A DNA stretch of 64,000 nucleotides from Duncaniella dubosii (GCF_004803915.1 NZ_CP039396.1:2046001-2110000); one strand, 5' to 3'; shown: positions 26,772 through 35,595, counted from the first letter of the stretch. Notes: generated by a model from the sequence alone, not told the origin. Numbers and translations are program-made.

Positions 26772-27281
26772 ATGGAGATAATTGTCAACGATACAAATAT
26801 CTTCATCGATCTTCACTCGATAGGATTGCTAAGTCAACTTTGCGATTTGCCTTACGAAATACGCACGGTGGATTTTGTGATGGCAGAAATTGTCGATAAT
26901 CGACAGCAAGAAGATATGGGGCGTCTTGTCAAAGAAGGGAAGATTACGGTCGAGAGCTTTACAGCTGAGGAACTTATTGAGATTGTAAATGAACACGCCG
27001 CCGTGTCCGGCAACCTTTCCATACCGGACTGCTCGGTATGCTATTATGCCCGTAAACATAATATTACTCTGCTTACCGGCGACCGCCAGCTACGCAGATA
27101 TGCCGAGTCCCATAATCTCACTGTTCACGGCATCCTTTTTATATTCGATGAACTTGTGGCACATTCGGTCATTTCTCCGGAGGTGGCCGCAGGAAAATTG
27201 AAAGAATTATACTCAATCAACGTGCGCCTGCCGAAGTCCGAGATTCAAAGACGGATTGACCGTTGGGGTAACGACACATGA
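26772..27281 (+). CDS. PIN-domain nuclease, probable toxin (DUF3368-like)
   Basis: A 169-residue PIN-fold RNase. Acidic residues of the metal site are visible: D7 in VNDTNIFID, E39 in VMAEIVDN, and Asp residues in IPDCSVC and LLTGDRQLRRYA. PIN toxins usually cut tRNA, rRNA or mRNA. It is placed 4 bp after the XRE-ImmA gene and overlaps the next gene by 4 bp, so all three are coupled. Confidence 0.82.
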   Translation: MEIIVNDTNIFIDLHSIGLLSQLCDLPYEIRTVDFVMAEIVDNRQQEDMGRLVKEGKITVESFTAEELIEIVNEHAAVSGNLSIPDCSVCYYARKHNITLLTGDRQLRRYAESHNLTVHGILFIFDELVAHSVISPEVAAGKLKELYSINVRLPKSEIQRRIDRWGNDT

Positions 27282-28024
27282 ATATCATGGATATAGTAGA
27301 TATACAGCACTCCATCGGCAAGATGATTTCGGACCTTTGTCTTATCCGAAATACGGTCTGCACAGCCTCGGCTGACGGATTGAACGGTCTGTCAGAATAT
27401 TTGGCTGACAATCAGCTTGAATATGAAAAAGCCATCAGAACCGAGGTAAAGGATAAAGGAAGTGATTATTTTGTAGGCCAGTTATACCGTAGTCTATCAT
27501 CATATCTTGCGTGGTATGCTGAGAATAACGATGTTCATTCTGACAATGCCGCAGTATCGAAAAGGATTTATGACAGGATAGTTTTCCTCTGGATACCTCC
27601 GATAGAAAACCTGTTCCCCGGAGTTATAAAGACGAATGAAAATATAACGATACCAGCCTGTGACAATAAAGATCCAAAAGGTTACAATAGCCCATACGAA
27701 CAAGTCGGAGAGCACTATCGCAGTATAAGATACGACATTATTGAGAACAAAAATTATCCGCATCTTACAAATGATGAGATATACCGCAGGCTGAAGGAAT
27801 TGGCTGCACCCATATCTGCCGAAGGTGTGAAAATAGCCATGATTCTCAATATAGCTATAAAACATCGTCTGTTGCTCAAAAAACCGCAGGGAAAGTCACT
27901 TGTAAGAGAACTTGGAATGACCTGTACCAATGCCGCAGTAATAAATATAATCGCAAGTCCCGACGAGCATTTCTATATTGACGAGTGGGGAAGAGAAATG
28001 GAAGCTAAGTTACTGAAACAATAG
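27278..28024 (+). CDS. Unknown third gene of the XRE-ImmA/PIN operon
   Basis: No family recognised. The 248-residue protein is soluble, helical and Asn/Tyr-rich, with no signal peptide. It overlaps the PIN gene by 4 bp (ATGA), which means tight coupling. Two-gene systems of this type are usual, so a constant third partner would be unusual. It could be an extra antitoxin, target adaptor or unrelated passenger. Confidence 0.65.
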   Translation: MNIMDIVDIQHSIGKMISDLCLIRNTVCTASADGLNGLSEYLADNQLEYEKAIRTEVKDKGSDYFVGQLYRSLSSYLAWYAENNDVHSDNAAVSKRIYDRIVFLWIPPIENLFPGVIKTNENITIPACDNKDPKGYNSPYEQVGEHYRSIRYDIIENKNYPHLTNDEIYRRLKELAAPISAEGVKIAMILNIAIKHRLLLKKPQGKSLVRELGMTCTNAAVINIIASPDEHFYIDEWGREMEAKLLKQ

Positions 28025-28108
28025 CCGTTCATATTCAAAACATATCATACCGTCCTATCGCTTAAACTTTAATCCCTTAAATTTAAGCAGAGGATATAAA
28101 AGTTAAAG

Positions 28109-28137
28109 GAGTCCTGTACGTACAGGGCTCTATTTTT
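28109..28137 (+). terminator. Rho-independent terminator
   Basis: GAGTCCTGTAC pairs with GTACAGGGCTC (one mismatch), followed by a T-rich run. It ends the toxin-antitoxin-like operon 85 bp after its last gene. Confidence 0.65.
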
Positions 28138-28163
28138 GTGCCATAATTCTAAAATCAAAGGAT

Positions 28164-28481
28164 ATGGCAGCAGAAATTATCAATTCCATACTTGATGGAC
28201 CCAAGGGAATATATCTTGTGGTCGATGCCTCTGATATGAAAGTGGCATTCCGAGAATTTCTCCAGATGATTCGAGAGTCTGAGGACGAAAAAAGAGCCTA
28301 CGATGAAGAGTTGGCTACGGTGACGCGAGAGGAAGCCTGCAAGATTTTCAACCGTTCATACAGCACACTTCTCCGATGGGAGAAAGACGGTTATCTTGTG
28401 CCGGTGAAGATAGGGAAAACTCCACTATACAAAATGTCGGATATAAAGGACGTGCTGAATCAAAATTTCGGTAAACCGTGA
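28164..28481 (+). CDS. Helix-turn-helix (HTH_17/excisionase-like) protein
   Basis: A 105-residue protein whose second half is a MerR-like winged helix (VTREEACKIFNRSYSTLLRWEKDGYLVPVKIGKTPLYKMSDIKDVL). The N-terminal half is helical and may dimerise. It resembles the HTH protein of element A (21405) in length and domain order. It is likely the excisionase or an early regulator of element B. Confidence 0.78.
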   Translation: MAAEIINSILDGPKGIYLVVDASDMKVAFREFLQMIRESEDEKRAYDEELATVTREEACKIFNRSYSTLLRWEKDGYLVPVKIGKTPLYKMSDIKDVLNQNFGKP

Positions 28482-28771
28482 GAAATCAACCCGTAAAACT
28501 TTAGCAAGGTGTGGCACATTACAAAATAATCAAGGCTCCACCCTGGGATGGTCTTACATTCCTTTATAACCTGACTGTCGATGATAGCATATTGCCTAAA
28601 TGCACGCAATGTCGCATCTTCCGTAAGCACGGATTATAAACCGCATCTTTCAACGGAGGGTGAATCTGATACGATGAATTGTCAAGATGCCATCACATGG
28701 CTTCATCGTAAAGGGACGCGTCAACCCATGAACAGTGGGGCAAGTAGTATTAACACGCTTGCCATTGTACT
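28482..28771 (+). other. 290-bp gap with a doubtful short ORF
   Basis: An open frame (28674-28784, starting MNCQDAITWLHRKG) ends over the ATG of the next gene. It is too short and lacks a recognisable motif, so it is not called as a gene. No clear promoter is seen. Confidence 0.25.
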
Positions 28772-29038
28772 ATGGAAGGCATAAAACACTTGCTTATGAA
28801 AGCAAAATCTTTACCCGCCGTTGATCCGTCAAGACTCTACACCCGGCAGGAAGTGGCAACAATGTTTGCCCTTGCAGACATCGAATTATTCAGCTATGTC
28901 AGTGGTCCTGAAAAGCTGGAATATGAAATTAGTGAAGATTCGCCTTATCCTCGTTTCCGTGGGAGCGAGCTTATTCGCTTCTTCTCCAAAACCTATAAGT
29001 TATGCCAAGATGGATGCCCGTCTATGAAGACGATATGA
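28772..29038 (+). CDS. Small hypothetical protein of the replication block
   Basis: An 88-residue protein, probably a short DNA-binding or adaptor protein: SRLYTRQEVATMFALADIELFSY looks like the start of an HTH. Its end overlaps the initiator-like gene by 37 bp, so it is probably translated together with it. No family is recognised. Confidence 0.5.
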   Translation: MEGIKHLLMKAKSLPAVDPSRLYTRQEVATMFALADIELFSYVSGPEKLEYEISEDSPYPRFRGSELIRFFSKTYKLCQDGCPSMKTI

Positions 29039-29847
29039 CGCACTGGCTCTGGGATAATGCACAGCGTTATCAATGGTGGCTCGAAATAAGATTCCGCGCC
29101 GCCAAAACTCCGGGCATGAGGTATGTGGGTGACACGAATATCCGCATACGGGTGACTTATGGAGAATGGCCTGTGACAATAGCGTATCTGGGTACTCGGT
29201 GGCACGCCGATGAAAGAGCCGTCGTATCTTTCCTTGAAGCATTGGAGGAAGATGGTTTGATTACCCGTAGAAAGAGCGGATTGATCACAGTTATATCTGT
29301 ATGTGGTTTTGAAAAGTATTGCTTCAATATGGCAAATGATGGAACAAACACGACCTGCCACAATTCAGGCATTGAGCCGCAGATGCTTCCGCAGGACAAT
29401 ATGTCCGATGAAGAACCGATCGGAATGACAATCGAAACACAGGAGGAAACAGCCAATCAGACGCAAGACCGGACGCTGGCATATTTAGATAAAAGAAAAA
29501 ATATAAAAGAACTTTTTATTGAGAGTAAACGCGCACATGAAGAAGAATTTTTAGAAAAACTGAAAAAATCAGATACCGCTTTGACGGAAATGGCAAAGAG
29601 CCTGCACTGTGAAGTGGCGGATCTGATACCGTTGGCTGATGATTTCAGCAACGCGACAATTTCAACCGAAGACTGGCACTCCACGTTTTCGGCTTTCAAA
29701 AAACATTTTCTCAACTGGGCCCGGCTGAGATTAAAAACGACTAAGAATGAGATACCCACAAAAAATCAACCCGAAAGAGGCTATAATCCAAATGCAGGCC
29801 GCCGCCGAGGACCGATTACACCCGATTGCGGACTTATCGAAGATTGA
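29002..29847 (+). CDS. Replication-initiator-like protein
   Basis: The 281-residue protein has an N-terminal winged-helix-like part (WHADERAVVSFLEALEEDGLITRR), a middle linker rich in Glu, Gln and Thr, and a C-terminal helical segment (FSAFKKHFLNWARLRLKT) like DnaD/DnaT-type loaders found in Bacteroidales elements. It overlaps the DnaC-like gene by 101 bp. A start at 29014 (second ATG) is also possible. Assignment as an initiator rests on this layout and the neighbour. Confidence 0.65.
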   Translation: MPRWMPVYEDDMTHWLWDNAQRYQWWLEIRFRAAKTPGMRYVGDTNIRIRVTYGEWPVTIAYLGTRWHADERAVVSFLEALEEDGLITRRKSGLITVISVCGFEKYCFNMANDGTNTTCHNSGIEPQMLPQDNMSDEEPIGMTIETQEETANQTQDRTLAYLDKRKNIKELFIESKRAHEEEFLEKLKKSDTALTEMAKSLHCEVADLIPLADDFSNATISTEDWHSTFSAFKKHFLNWARLRLKTTKNEIPTKNQPERGYNPNAGRRRGPITPDCGLIED

Positions 29848-30460
29848 TGCCTACAAGCAGTATTTCTTGCGTTGTGCGAAAGCCATTTGCCCCGGCTATA
29901 TCGTCCGCGACGACCAACGCAATATTTTGAACGACATCGTTCATTGGGCTTTGAAAGATTACGATGGTAAACTTGACCCGGACCGGGGACTGTTGCTTTG
30001 GGGCGACATCGGCACCGGTAAATCAACGCTTCTGCGCATAATCCGGCAATTCTGCCATGACATACGTCCGCCTAAAGATGGTATGAGGTATTGGTTTCGT
30101 ATGACAAACGTTATCGACATCTGTGCGGAGTTTTCCGATGAATCACGCGACGGCGGCTATTATGCCATACAAACCTACATAACCAGTTCCCGCCAAGCGT
30201 TTGATGAGCTTGGCAGCGAGACAACGCCTACCGGACGGTGGGGCAACTTTGAGAATGTCATGCAGTATGTTCTTCAGCGGCGATACGATCTGCGTGACAA
30301 CCAGTTTACCCATGCCACTACAAATCTGTCGCTTAAGCAACTGTCAAAGGTTTATTCACCTCGTATCTACGACAGATGCAAGGAAATGTTCAATTTCGTG
30401 GAGATTAGAGGCAAGACGTTCCGAAAAACCTATACATCCGAAGACGATGGCAAGACGTAG
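29747..30460 (+). CDS. DnaC-like helicase loader ATPase
   Basis: A AAA+ ATPase of 237 residues, with Walker A GDIGTGKS (86-93) in GLLLWGDIGTGKSTLLRI and an Asp-Glu Walker B at QAFDELGSE. The THATTNLSLKQLSKVYSPRIYDRCKEMFN segment matches the sensor/arginine region of DnaC/IstB-type loaders. With the preceding protein it should bring the host helicase to the element's origin. Confidence 0.85.
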   Translation: MRYPQKINPKEAIIQMQAAAEDRLHPIADLSKIDAYKQYFLRCAKAICPGYIVRDDQRNILNDIVHWALKDYDGKLDPDRGLLLWGDIGTGKSTLLRIIRQFCHDIRPPKDGMRYWFRMTNVIDICAEFSDESRDGGYYAIQTYITSSRQAFDELGSETTPTGRWGNFENVMQYVLQRRYDLRDNQFTHATTNLSLKQLSKVYSPRIYDRCKEMFNFVEIRGKTFRKTYTSEDDGKT

Positions 30461-30677
30461 GACAGAAAAGAAGGTCAATATCTCAACGATTGACCGCAAA
30501 CGGCTATATACCGTATCAGAGGCAGCAAGAATACTTGGCGTAAGTCGCTCATATTTCTACTATTGCTTCGACCACGACGAGCAGTTCCCCAAACCTACGC
30601 TCGTGAATGGCATGACACGGCTGAACGGAAACGACATCATAGAGATTATAGCCCTGCGCGGTCGCAAGGGGCTATAA
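30447..30677 (+). CDS. Small HTH (MerR/AlpA-like) protein
   Basis: A 76-residue basic protein starting at ATG 30447 inside the end of the DnaC-like gene (14-bp overlap). It has an AlpA-like helix-turn-helix (YTVSEAARILGVSRSYFYYCFDHDEQFPKPTLVNGMTRLNGNDI). A far longer frame begins at 30201 but its extra part is only the DnaC gene read in another frame. Confidence 0.72.
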   Translation: MARRRTEKKVNISTIDRKRLYTVSEAARILGVSRSYFYYCFDHDEQFPKPTLVNGMTRLNGNDIIEIIALRGRKGL

Positions 30678-30683
30678 TCCCTG

Positions 30684-31055
30684 TCAGTTCCAGAGATACC
30701 ACGGTGAGGGGCGCGGAGCGGAGAAGGCTTCGGAGAGGTCAATGGCGAGTAGCCATGCCTGGATGCGTATGCCGTCCATGTCGGAGAGTGTCTGAGCATA
30801 GCGGCTCTCTCCGGCTCCCGAAATCCGGCACCACTGCCGCGCGAAGATGTCGGGTTGGAAAGCGTCGATGAACGACAGTATGTCGTCCACCAGCGAAGCC
30901 GGTTTGCCACCGGTCATGTCGGCTGAGAAGCAGAACGGCACTCCGCTCTCGGTATTCCGTCGGAAATCGAAAGAGGTGATGTTTCCGTATCTCACATTGG
31001 CGGTCACGCTCCAGCCGCATTGTGCGGCAACTTGGATTATGGTTTGTAAAATCAT
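30684..31055 (-). CDS. Small element protein, paralogue of the gene at 31124
   Basis: A 123-residue soluble protein, last of a minus-strand operon and convergent with the HTH gene (6 bp). It shares a pattern with the next gene: an isoleucine-rich helix, GW(S/H)V near residue 15-20, an F-x-F strand, FxFSA(D/E)M near residue 45 and a conserved run after it. Function unknown; such pairs are common in Bacteroidales conjugative elements. Confidence 0.62.
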   Translation of the reverse strand: MILQTIIQVAAQCGWSVTANVRYGNITSFDFRRNTESGVPFCFSADMTGGKPASLVDDILSFIDAFQPDIFARQWCRISGAGESRYAQTLSDMDGIRIQAWLLAIDLSEAFSAPRPSPWYLWN

Positions 31056-31123
31056 GTCAGTACACGTTTATGTCTGCCACGTCCGGCATGGAGGTGGCAG
31101 ACCGAATTTTGAAAAGTAAGGCT

Positions 31124-31504
31124 CTATTCACCGCATGGGTCAAAGTCAAGTCCCTCAAAGGCTTCAAGCAGAGTGCCGACCATGGACTCCGCGTCCTCCA
31201 TGTCGGCTACAATATCCGAGATATGGTATGGCGCACCGTTCTTGCCGTGTCCGTCATCGCCAATCCAGAGATATGCCTCCTCATCGGGGTCATAGTTCTC
31301 GTAATATTCTCTCACTGACTTTATCAAAGTATCGGGGTCGGCATATCTCATTTCAGCCGAGAAATTAAAATCCTGCCCTGCCTTTGTGTATTGCGAGAAC
31401 TCAAACAGCCATAAATCAGTGTCGCGGTATCTTTCAGTATGGACGTGCCAGCCGTTAGCTTCGGCACATTCGGTTATCTTGTCGATTATATCTTGTATAT
31501 CCAT
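31124..31504 (-). CDS. Small element protein, paralogue of the gene at 30684
   Basis: The ATG at 31504 gives 126 residues starting MDIQDIIDKITECAEANGWHV; upstream codons of the longer frame run into the spacer after the DUF2958 gene. The acidic C-terminus is rich in Asp and Glu. It resembles the downstream gene across its first 60 residues, pointing to an old duplication. Unknown function. Confidence 0.65.
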   Translation of the reverse strand: MDIQDIIDKITECAEANGWHVHTERYRDTDLWLFEFSQYTKAGQDFNFSAEMRYADPDTLIKSVREYYENYDPDEEAYLWIGDDGHGKNGAPYHISDIVADMEDAESMVGTLLEAFEGLDFDPCGE

Positions 31505-31557
31505 ATTCTTACGGTATAATGTCAGCCGTGGCACAACACCACGGCTGACGTGTTCGG

Positions 31558-31920
31558 TCAATCATAGAGACGGTTCAAGAAGTCTTGAAGCCTTTTGTCG
31601 CTTATCTGCCCTATGGGGCATGGGGTGAAATACGGCATTTGTATCACTCGGATAATGCCGAAGCCTTGTTTGCGATAGTCGAGTTCGACATCGGCAAGTT
31701 CGTTGAGCGACACATAGCCGTATTCATCTTCGCCGAGTCCTACCACTATGCAGAAAAGGGTTGTATCGTCTCCCTCCTTGTTTCCCTCAAGCACAAACCA
31801 ACGGATATTTCCGATAGTGAATATCGCCACGCACACGGCATTTCTCTCCTTGCCGTCCTGCGAGTACAGAGGATAGTCCTTTATGGCTTCCTCAAATTTC
31901 GGTGTCAACAGTCTGTTCAT
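31558..31920 (-). CDS. DUF2958 family protein
   Basis: A 120-residue protein with the DUF2958 pattern: LLTPKFEEAIKDYPLYSQDGK, WFVLEGNKEGDDTTLFCIVVG and EYGYVSLNELADV. The family occurs on plasmids and conjugative elements; the function is unknown. Its start is 2 bp after the preceding small gene's stop. Confidence 0.8.
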   Translation of the reverse strand: MNRLLTPKFEEAIKDYPLYSQDGKERNAVCVAIFTIGNIRWFVLEGNKEGDDTTLFCIVVGLGEDEYGYVSLNELADVELDYRKQGFGIIRVIQMPYFTPCPIGQISDKRLQDFLNRLYD

Positions 31921-31922
31921 AG

Positions 31923-32090
31923 TCAGTCAAATTCAATTTCATCTTCGTAAAGTTCAATCCTCGCGCCACTGCTTACCTCGATGATGAAGCGGTAGCCGTT
32001 CAGTCCTACGATTGTGCCACGGTGGTAGCCTCGCCACGGTGTCAGCAACTCGCACTGGCGTCCGTATTCGGGAAAATCGGTGTCGTTCAT
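31923..32090 (-). CDS. Small hypothetical protein, 55 residues
   Basis: A short gene between two clear ones: start 32090 overlaps the upstream gene's stop by 4 bp, and its stop lies 2 bp before the DUF2958 start. The translation (MNDTDFPEYGRQCELLTPWRGYHRGTIV... in part) looks like a small SH3-like beta protein (GTIVGLNGYRFIIEV). Confidence 0.6.
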   Translation of the reverse strand: MNDTDFPEYGRQCELLTPWRGYHRGTIVGLNGYRFIIEVSSGARIELYEDEIEFD

Positions 32091-32407
32091 ACGCTTTTAT
32101 CCTTTAGTTCTTTATATTCGGGGTCATAGATTTCATCGCCGTTCATCAGTGTGTCGTACATCATCGCCGCTCTCCGGGCTGCCGTTTCGTTTCGCTCATC
32201 GTAATAGCCGGTGCGGTAGTTGACAGCGAGCTGACGGATATAAGCCACGCACACCTTGAAAGCCTGCGACTGCAAATAGCGGTGTATTGTGGCGAGTGCC
32301 TTTCCTGTGTTGGTTGCGGATTGCATTTTGCCGTTGACAAAGTTGTCAAACGCCACGACAAATTCCTTGTCGTTCTTGGATATTGCTATTCCGTTATAAT
32401 TTTCCAT
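32087..32407 (-). CDS. Small hypothetical element protein
   Basis: A 106-residue helical protein (MENYNGIAISKNDKEFVVAF; NTGKALATIHRYLQSQAFKVCVAYIRQLA). It overlaps the next gene by 4 bp within the operon behind repeat copy 1. No known family recognised. Confidence 0.6.
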   Translation of the reverse strand: MENYNGIAISKNDKEFVVAFDNFVNGKMQSATNTGKALATIHRYLQSQAFKVCVAYIRQLAVNYRTGYYDERNETAARRAAMMYDTLMNGDEIYDPEYKELKDKSV

Positions 32408-32418
32408 ATTCTTATGAT

Positions 32419-32613
32419 TTAGATTGTTGCCTGATTGTAGATTGAGGGTTCGGAGGTAACGTTGTAGATATAGTTGCCACAGCGTACCAAAAGGCAGTCC
32501 TCGCCATAGTAGAGTTTTTTCATGCCCCTAATGGAGCCGGAGCGGTGGAAATTGGGAAACTGCCCGATATTGAGCCGTCTGCCCTCCGCTACTTTCATTC
32601 TTTTTACTCGCAT
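32419..32613 (-). CDS. Small hypothetical protein, first gene of an operon
   Basis: The ATG at 32613 gives 64 residues (MRVKRMKVAEGRRLNIGQFP). The longer frame would read into the structured repeat upstream and is not credible. It is the first gene downstream of repeat copy 1 on the minus strand. Confidence 0.5.
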   Translation of the reverse strand: MRVKRMKVAEGRRLNIGQFPNFHRSGSIRGMKKLYYGEDCLLVRCGNYIYNVTSEPSIYNQATI

Positions 32614-32632
32614 AGTCCTTTGATGTTTGAGC

Positions 32633-33212
32633 GTTTGAGTTAATTTTTCTCCCTTTTGTTTGAAGCTCTTTGAGCTTCTCCGGCAGGGCTGGCCGTTTTT
32701 CGTGCAGTTCCACAACTGCGGCCATAAGGGGATAAGGCAAGTGTGTAGTCAGCGGCAAGCGAGGGATACCCAAATTGTTTGAGGCACGAGAAGAATTTGC
32801 GGAGGCTCACGAGTGCGGACGCCGACCACAAGCGCAGCGTCACTTGACGTTCCTCCCGGACGCAGTAACTTCGCACGCCAAAACGCCTGTCCCTGCCGAG
32901 GCTCAAAATCTTCAAGGGAAATAACCGGCCACCTTTGACCCTTGCCGTTTCAAAGTGCCAACCTTGAAGCGGCCACAGTCATCGTTTGCAGACAGGTGTT
33001 CCAAATACAGGCGACAACGCGAGAGTCGAGCGAAGGCTTGCCCTCGCTTTGCCCTGGCGTTGTCGCCGTCTCCGGCTGAAGCCGGACATAATATCAAAAA
33101 CCAGAACTGCCCGAAGCTGAATCGGTGTGAAACACGGAATCAGTCGGGCAACCAGTAAACAGCACAGGGCGATGTGCCGTGCCTGTGGATCCGTGAGCCA
33201 CTGACACGGCTT
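32633..33212 (-). repeat. Structured 580-bp repeat, copy 1 (operon leader)
   Basis: This GC-rich sequence is repeated with high identity at 37645-38226 and in diverged form at 49480-49800. Each copy lies directly upstream of a minus-strand operon and ends, next to the first gene, with the same GTTTGAGTTAA...CTCCCTTTTGTTTGAAGC block. It is full of hairpins: GGCGACAACGC/GCGTTGTCGCC around an AGCGA-rich inner stem (33011-33067), CCGGCTGAAGCCGG near 33072, and others. There is no convincing ORF. It could be a long leader RNA or a folded single-strand promoter. Confidence 0.75.
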
Positions 33213-33639
33213 TCGAACCGCTTAGTTATCCATAAATCGCAGTGGTAACAGCAATTATCTTCCTTCAATGTGACATCTGTCCTATGATATTCGGATAATT
33301 CTTTGTAATTTTGCAATAAATGAGTCTCTGATATGAAACATAAAACGAGTTCAAATATCATTATAGCAATATCATTTAGTTTCATGGGGATATTGCTGTG
33401 GACTCATGCGTGTCATAGGCAAATATCGAGCAACAATGAGGTTAAACGAATCTTTGATACATATTATGCTAACTCAGAGTATTATCTTTCAGGTCAAATA
33501 GAATGTAAAAACCTCATTTACGATTGTGGCACAATATATCGAGATATTTACATGCTGGAGATTAGTGTTGATACTTTTGATGTGCGTAAAAATGACATAA
33601 GGGAAGGGTTACCATTTTTCGGAGTCTATGATAGCATTT

Positions 33640-34881
33640 CAAACAAAGTTAAGTACATGACAAAAATTTGAAAACATCGAATTTAGTAGTATAAGCCGGA
33701 CGCAGAAGTATGGTCGCAATCTCCTCCAAACCATACTTGACAAGCGACTTTGCCTTTCTTCCATGTTTCAGAATCCTTATCGGTTTAATATTTATATCTT
33801 TATGTTCACCAACGAGATACGCCCATACAAGAGCCATGCAGACCATCGCCGTAAGACGAGCGATGCGGTTGATGTCGCGCAGGTGGGTGTCCTCGATGTT
33901 GAAGCCGGAGGATTTCATAGCTCTGAAGCATGTCTCAATCTGCCATCGTTGTTTGTAAGTGGCAACGGCCTCTTCGGGGCGGTTATAACAAATCAGAATT
34001 TGCAGTTCAGGCACGCCATCGGAGTTTTTCAGCAAGGCTCCGGAAATATAGACATATTCCCCTTTGAGGAGAAACAGCTTGTCGTAGACACGTTCCTGGC
34101 CGAGCTTAAGACCGTGAAACAGATGCCACGCCCTGACATCCTGGCAGGATTTGGGATTGCGCAACCAAAAATTCTGTTTAATCCGCAGATAGTATCGGAT
34201 GCGTCTGTTGTTGAGATATTCGACCCATTCCTTGCCGACAAACTCGCGGTCGGCAACAAGAGAGTCGATACACTCGGCTCCGAACAATCGTATAAATCTA
34301 TCAATCAGCCACGTCCGTTCTTTCCAATTGGAATTGCCGCGTTTGTCGAGCATGGTAAAGAGCAGAGGAAAGGCAACACCCTTGTAAGTGACACCAAGCA
34401 TAAGGATATTGATGTTGACCTCACCGAATTTCCAGTTGGTGCGGTCAAGGCTCAGGACCAGTCCTGTCTTGACGGGCAGAAGAGCAAATATCACTTTGGC
34501 GATAAGGTCAAGGTTGAGGGCATATCCGGCAAGGAACCTTTGCAGACGGCGCAGGTTGGAATCACGCTCCACACACGTAGGCATTGCAGATGCTATCTTG
34601 TGGAGACTGACTGTCTGCACAACGCAAAGTGCCTGAAGAACAAACGCAAGCAATTTTATGCGGGCAAGATTCATTACCGAGCCAAGATGCTCTTGCATAA
34701 TCGGGACAATTTGATTAACTTTGCCATTGTCCCTGAGAGTTGTCGTAACTTTCATGGAAAAAGCGGTCAAACTTTTCTTTAAAGTTACTAATTTTCAGGG
34801 ACTTTTACAAGTAATAACTAATTAAAAATCAATCATATAACTGACAAAAATTAATTTTTGTCATCTACTAAACAAACAAAG
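33640..34881. mobile_element. IS4-family insertion sequence with 9-bp target duplication
   Basis: The IS spans 33649-34872 (1224 bp). Its ends are 20-bp inverted repeats with 18 matches: TTAAGTACATGACAAAAATT on the left and TTTAGTAGATGACAAAAATT reading inward on the right. CAAACAAAG flanks both sides (33640-33648, 34873-34881) as the target duplication. The two flanks join in frame, so this is a recent and precise insertion. Confidence 0.85.
33649..34755 (-). CDS. IS4-family DDE transposase
   Basis: About 368 residues from the ATG at 34755 (a TTG lies 15 bp further up). The DDE residues are in SLDRTNWKFG, SLVADREFVG and the Y-(2)-R/W-x-IE region RWQIETCFRAMKSSG. The stop codon lies within the left terminal repeat. 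The gene looks intact, so the IS may be active. Confidence 0.92.
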   Translation of the reverse strand: MKVTTTLRDNGKVNQIVPIMQEHLGSVMNLARIKLLAFVLQALCVVQTVSLHKIASAMPTCVERDSNLRRLQRFLAGYALNLDLIAKVIFALLPVKTGLVLSLDRTNWKFGEVNINILMLGVTYKGVAFPLLFTMLDKRGNSNWKERTWLIDRFIRLFGAECIDSLVADREFVGKEWVEYLNNRRIRYYLRIKQNFWLRNPKSCQDVRAWHLFHGLKLGQERVYDKLFLLKGEYVYISGALLKNSDGVPELQILICYNRPEEAVATYKQRWQIETCFRAMKSSGFNIEDTHLRDINRIARLTAMVCMALVWAYLVGEHKDINIKPIRILKHGRKAKSLVKYGLEEIATILLRPAYTTKFDVFKFLSCT

Positions 34882-35108
34882 TTTATATACAATCTCCAAT
34901 ATATAATTGTAATACCGATAAGGGGTATAAGGATGGGGATGTGTTGCCATTTATTAGAATAGACTCCCAGGATAAATCAGTCCATTTCTCTGATGGCCTT
35001 GAATTGGGTATGATTATTGTTGAACAATCAGACGCTTTGTCTGCAAAAGAGAATAATCATACAATACGTTTTTAATTTCACTGAAAGTTCATCAAGAAGC
35101 CTGATGTT

Positions 35109-35543
35109 ATGAAATACCGAAACAAAAAATTTGCATTATTCGTTGCAGCGGTCATCCTCGTTCCCTTTATTTTACCCTTTGTATATAATCTGATTTTTGA
35201 AGGAGGAATTAAGGAAGATGATGGCTCGGACTATATAGCCTCGATGGTTTTAGGTTTATTTTCCAGTATAATTTTTCTTGTTCCTTGTCTAATAACATGG
35301 AAAATATGGAATGGAAAGACTTGTATTCATTTTTATGTATTGCTGTTGCTCCTGATTATATTAGAAGTGATCGCAACATCGACTATTGTGACTGCGATAG
35401 ATTCTGAAGCAGGTTTTTATCTCGGATTATGGTATTTCATCAGTGGTACATCTTTCGCTGTGCCAAATATTCTTTCTATATGTTTATTGGGGTTCATTTG
35501 CAACAGCCTTATTAAATCAAGTAAAAAATTGCCAAGCAATTAG
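35109..35543 (+). CDS. Small multi-span membrane protein
   Basis: A 144-residue protein with four hydrophobic segments (about 7-30, 45-65, 72-95 and 100-130). It follows the restored stop of the IS-broken gene by 33 bp, so both were one operon. No family recognised. Together they could form a small membrane-associated system. Confidence 0.65.
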   Translation: MKYRNKKFALFVAAVILVPFILPFVYNLIFEGGIKEDDGSDYIASMVLGLFSSIIFLVPCLITWKIWNGKTCIHFYVLLLLLIILEVIATSTIVTAIDSEAGFYLGLWYFISGTSFAVPNILSICLLGFICNSLIKSSKKLPSN

Positions 35544-35595
35544 TTTTCCAAAGACGCGGCTTTTGTGATGGGACGAGCAAAAGCCGCCCCGCGTA
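35543..35595. terminator. Repeated terminator, copy 1
   Basis: GCGGCTTTTG and CAAAAGCCGC form a strong hairpin (35556-35587) within a 53-bp block that is nearly identical at 47423-47476 (TTTTCCAAAGA, GGACGAGCAAAAGCCGCC, CCGCG). It lies between a plus-strand cargo gene and the end of a minus-strand operon and can serve both. Confidence 0.7.

Larger units (their letters stand above)
33333..35075 (+). pseudogene. Small membrane/periplasmic protein gene interrupted by an IS
   Basis: The gene starts MKHKTSSNIIIAISFSFMGILLWTHAC (one N-terminal membrane segment or signal anchor) and is open to 33648, where an IS begins. Removing the IS and one copy of the 9-bp duplication rejoins the frame exactly, and it then runs to a stop at 35073-35075, giving 169 residues with VYIQSPIYNC at the joint. 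The uninterrupted ORF here would end inside the IS (MTKI). Function unknown; the last part reads KDGDVLPFIRIDSQDKSVHF. Confidence 0.8.

Noticed and set aside
33140..33385. An 81-codon minus-strand frame at the edge of repeat copy 1
   Set aside because: It covers the non-coding repeat and the start of the real plus-strand gene; no coding pattern is seen.
33763..34782. A 339-codon plus-strand frame across the IS
   Set aside because: It is the antisense shadow of the transposase gene, which has clear DDE motifs.
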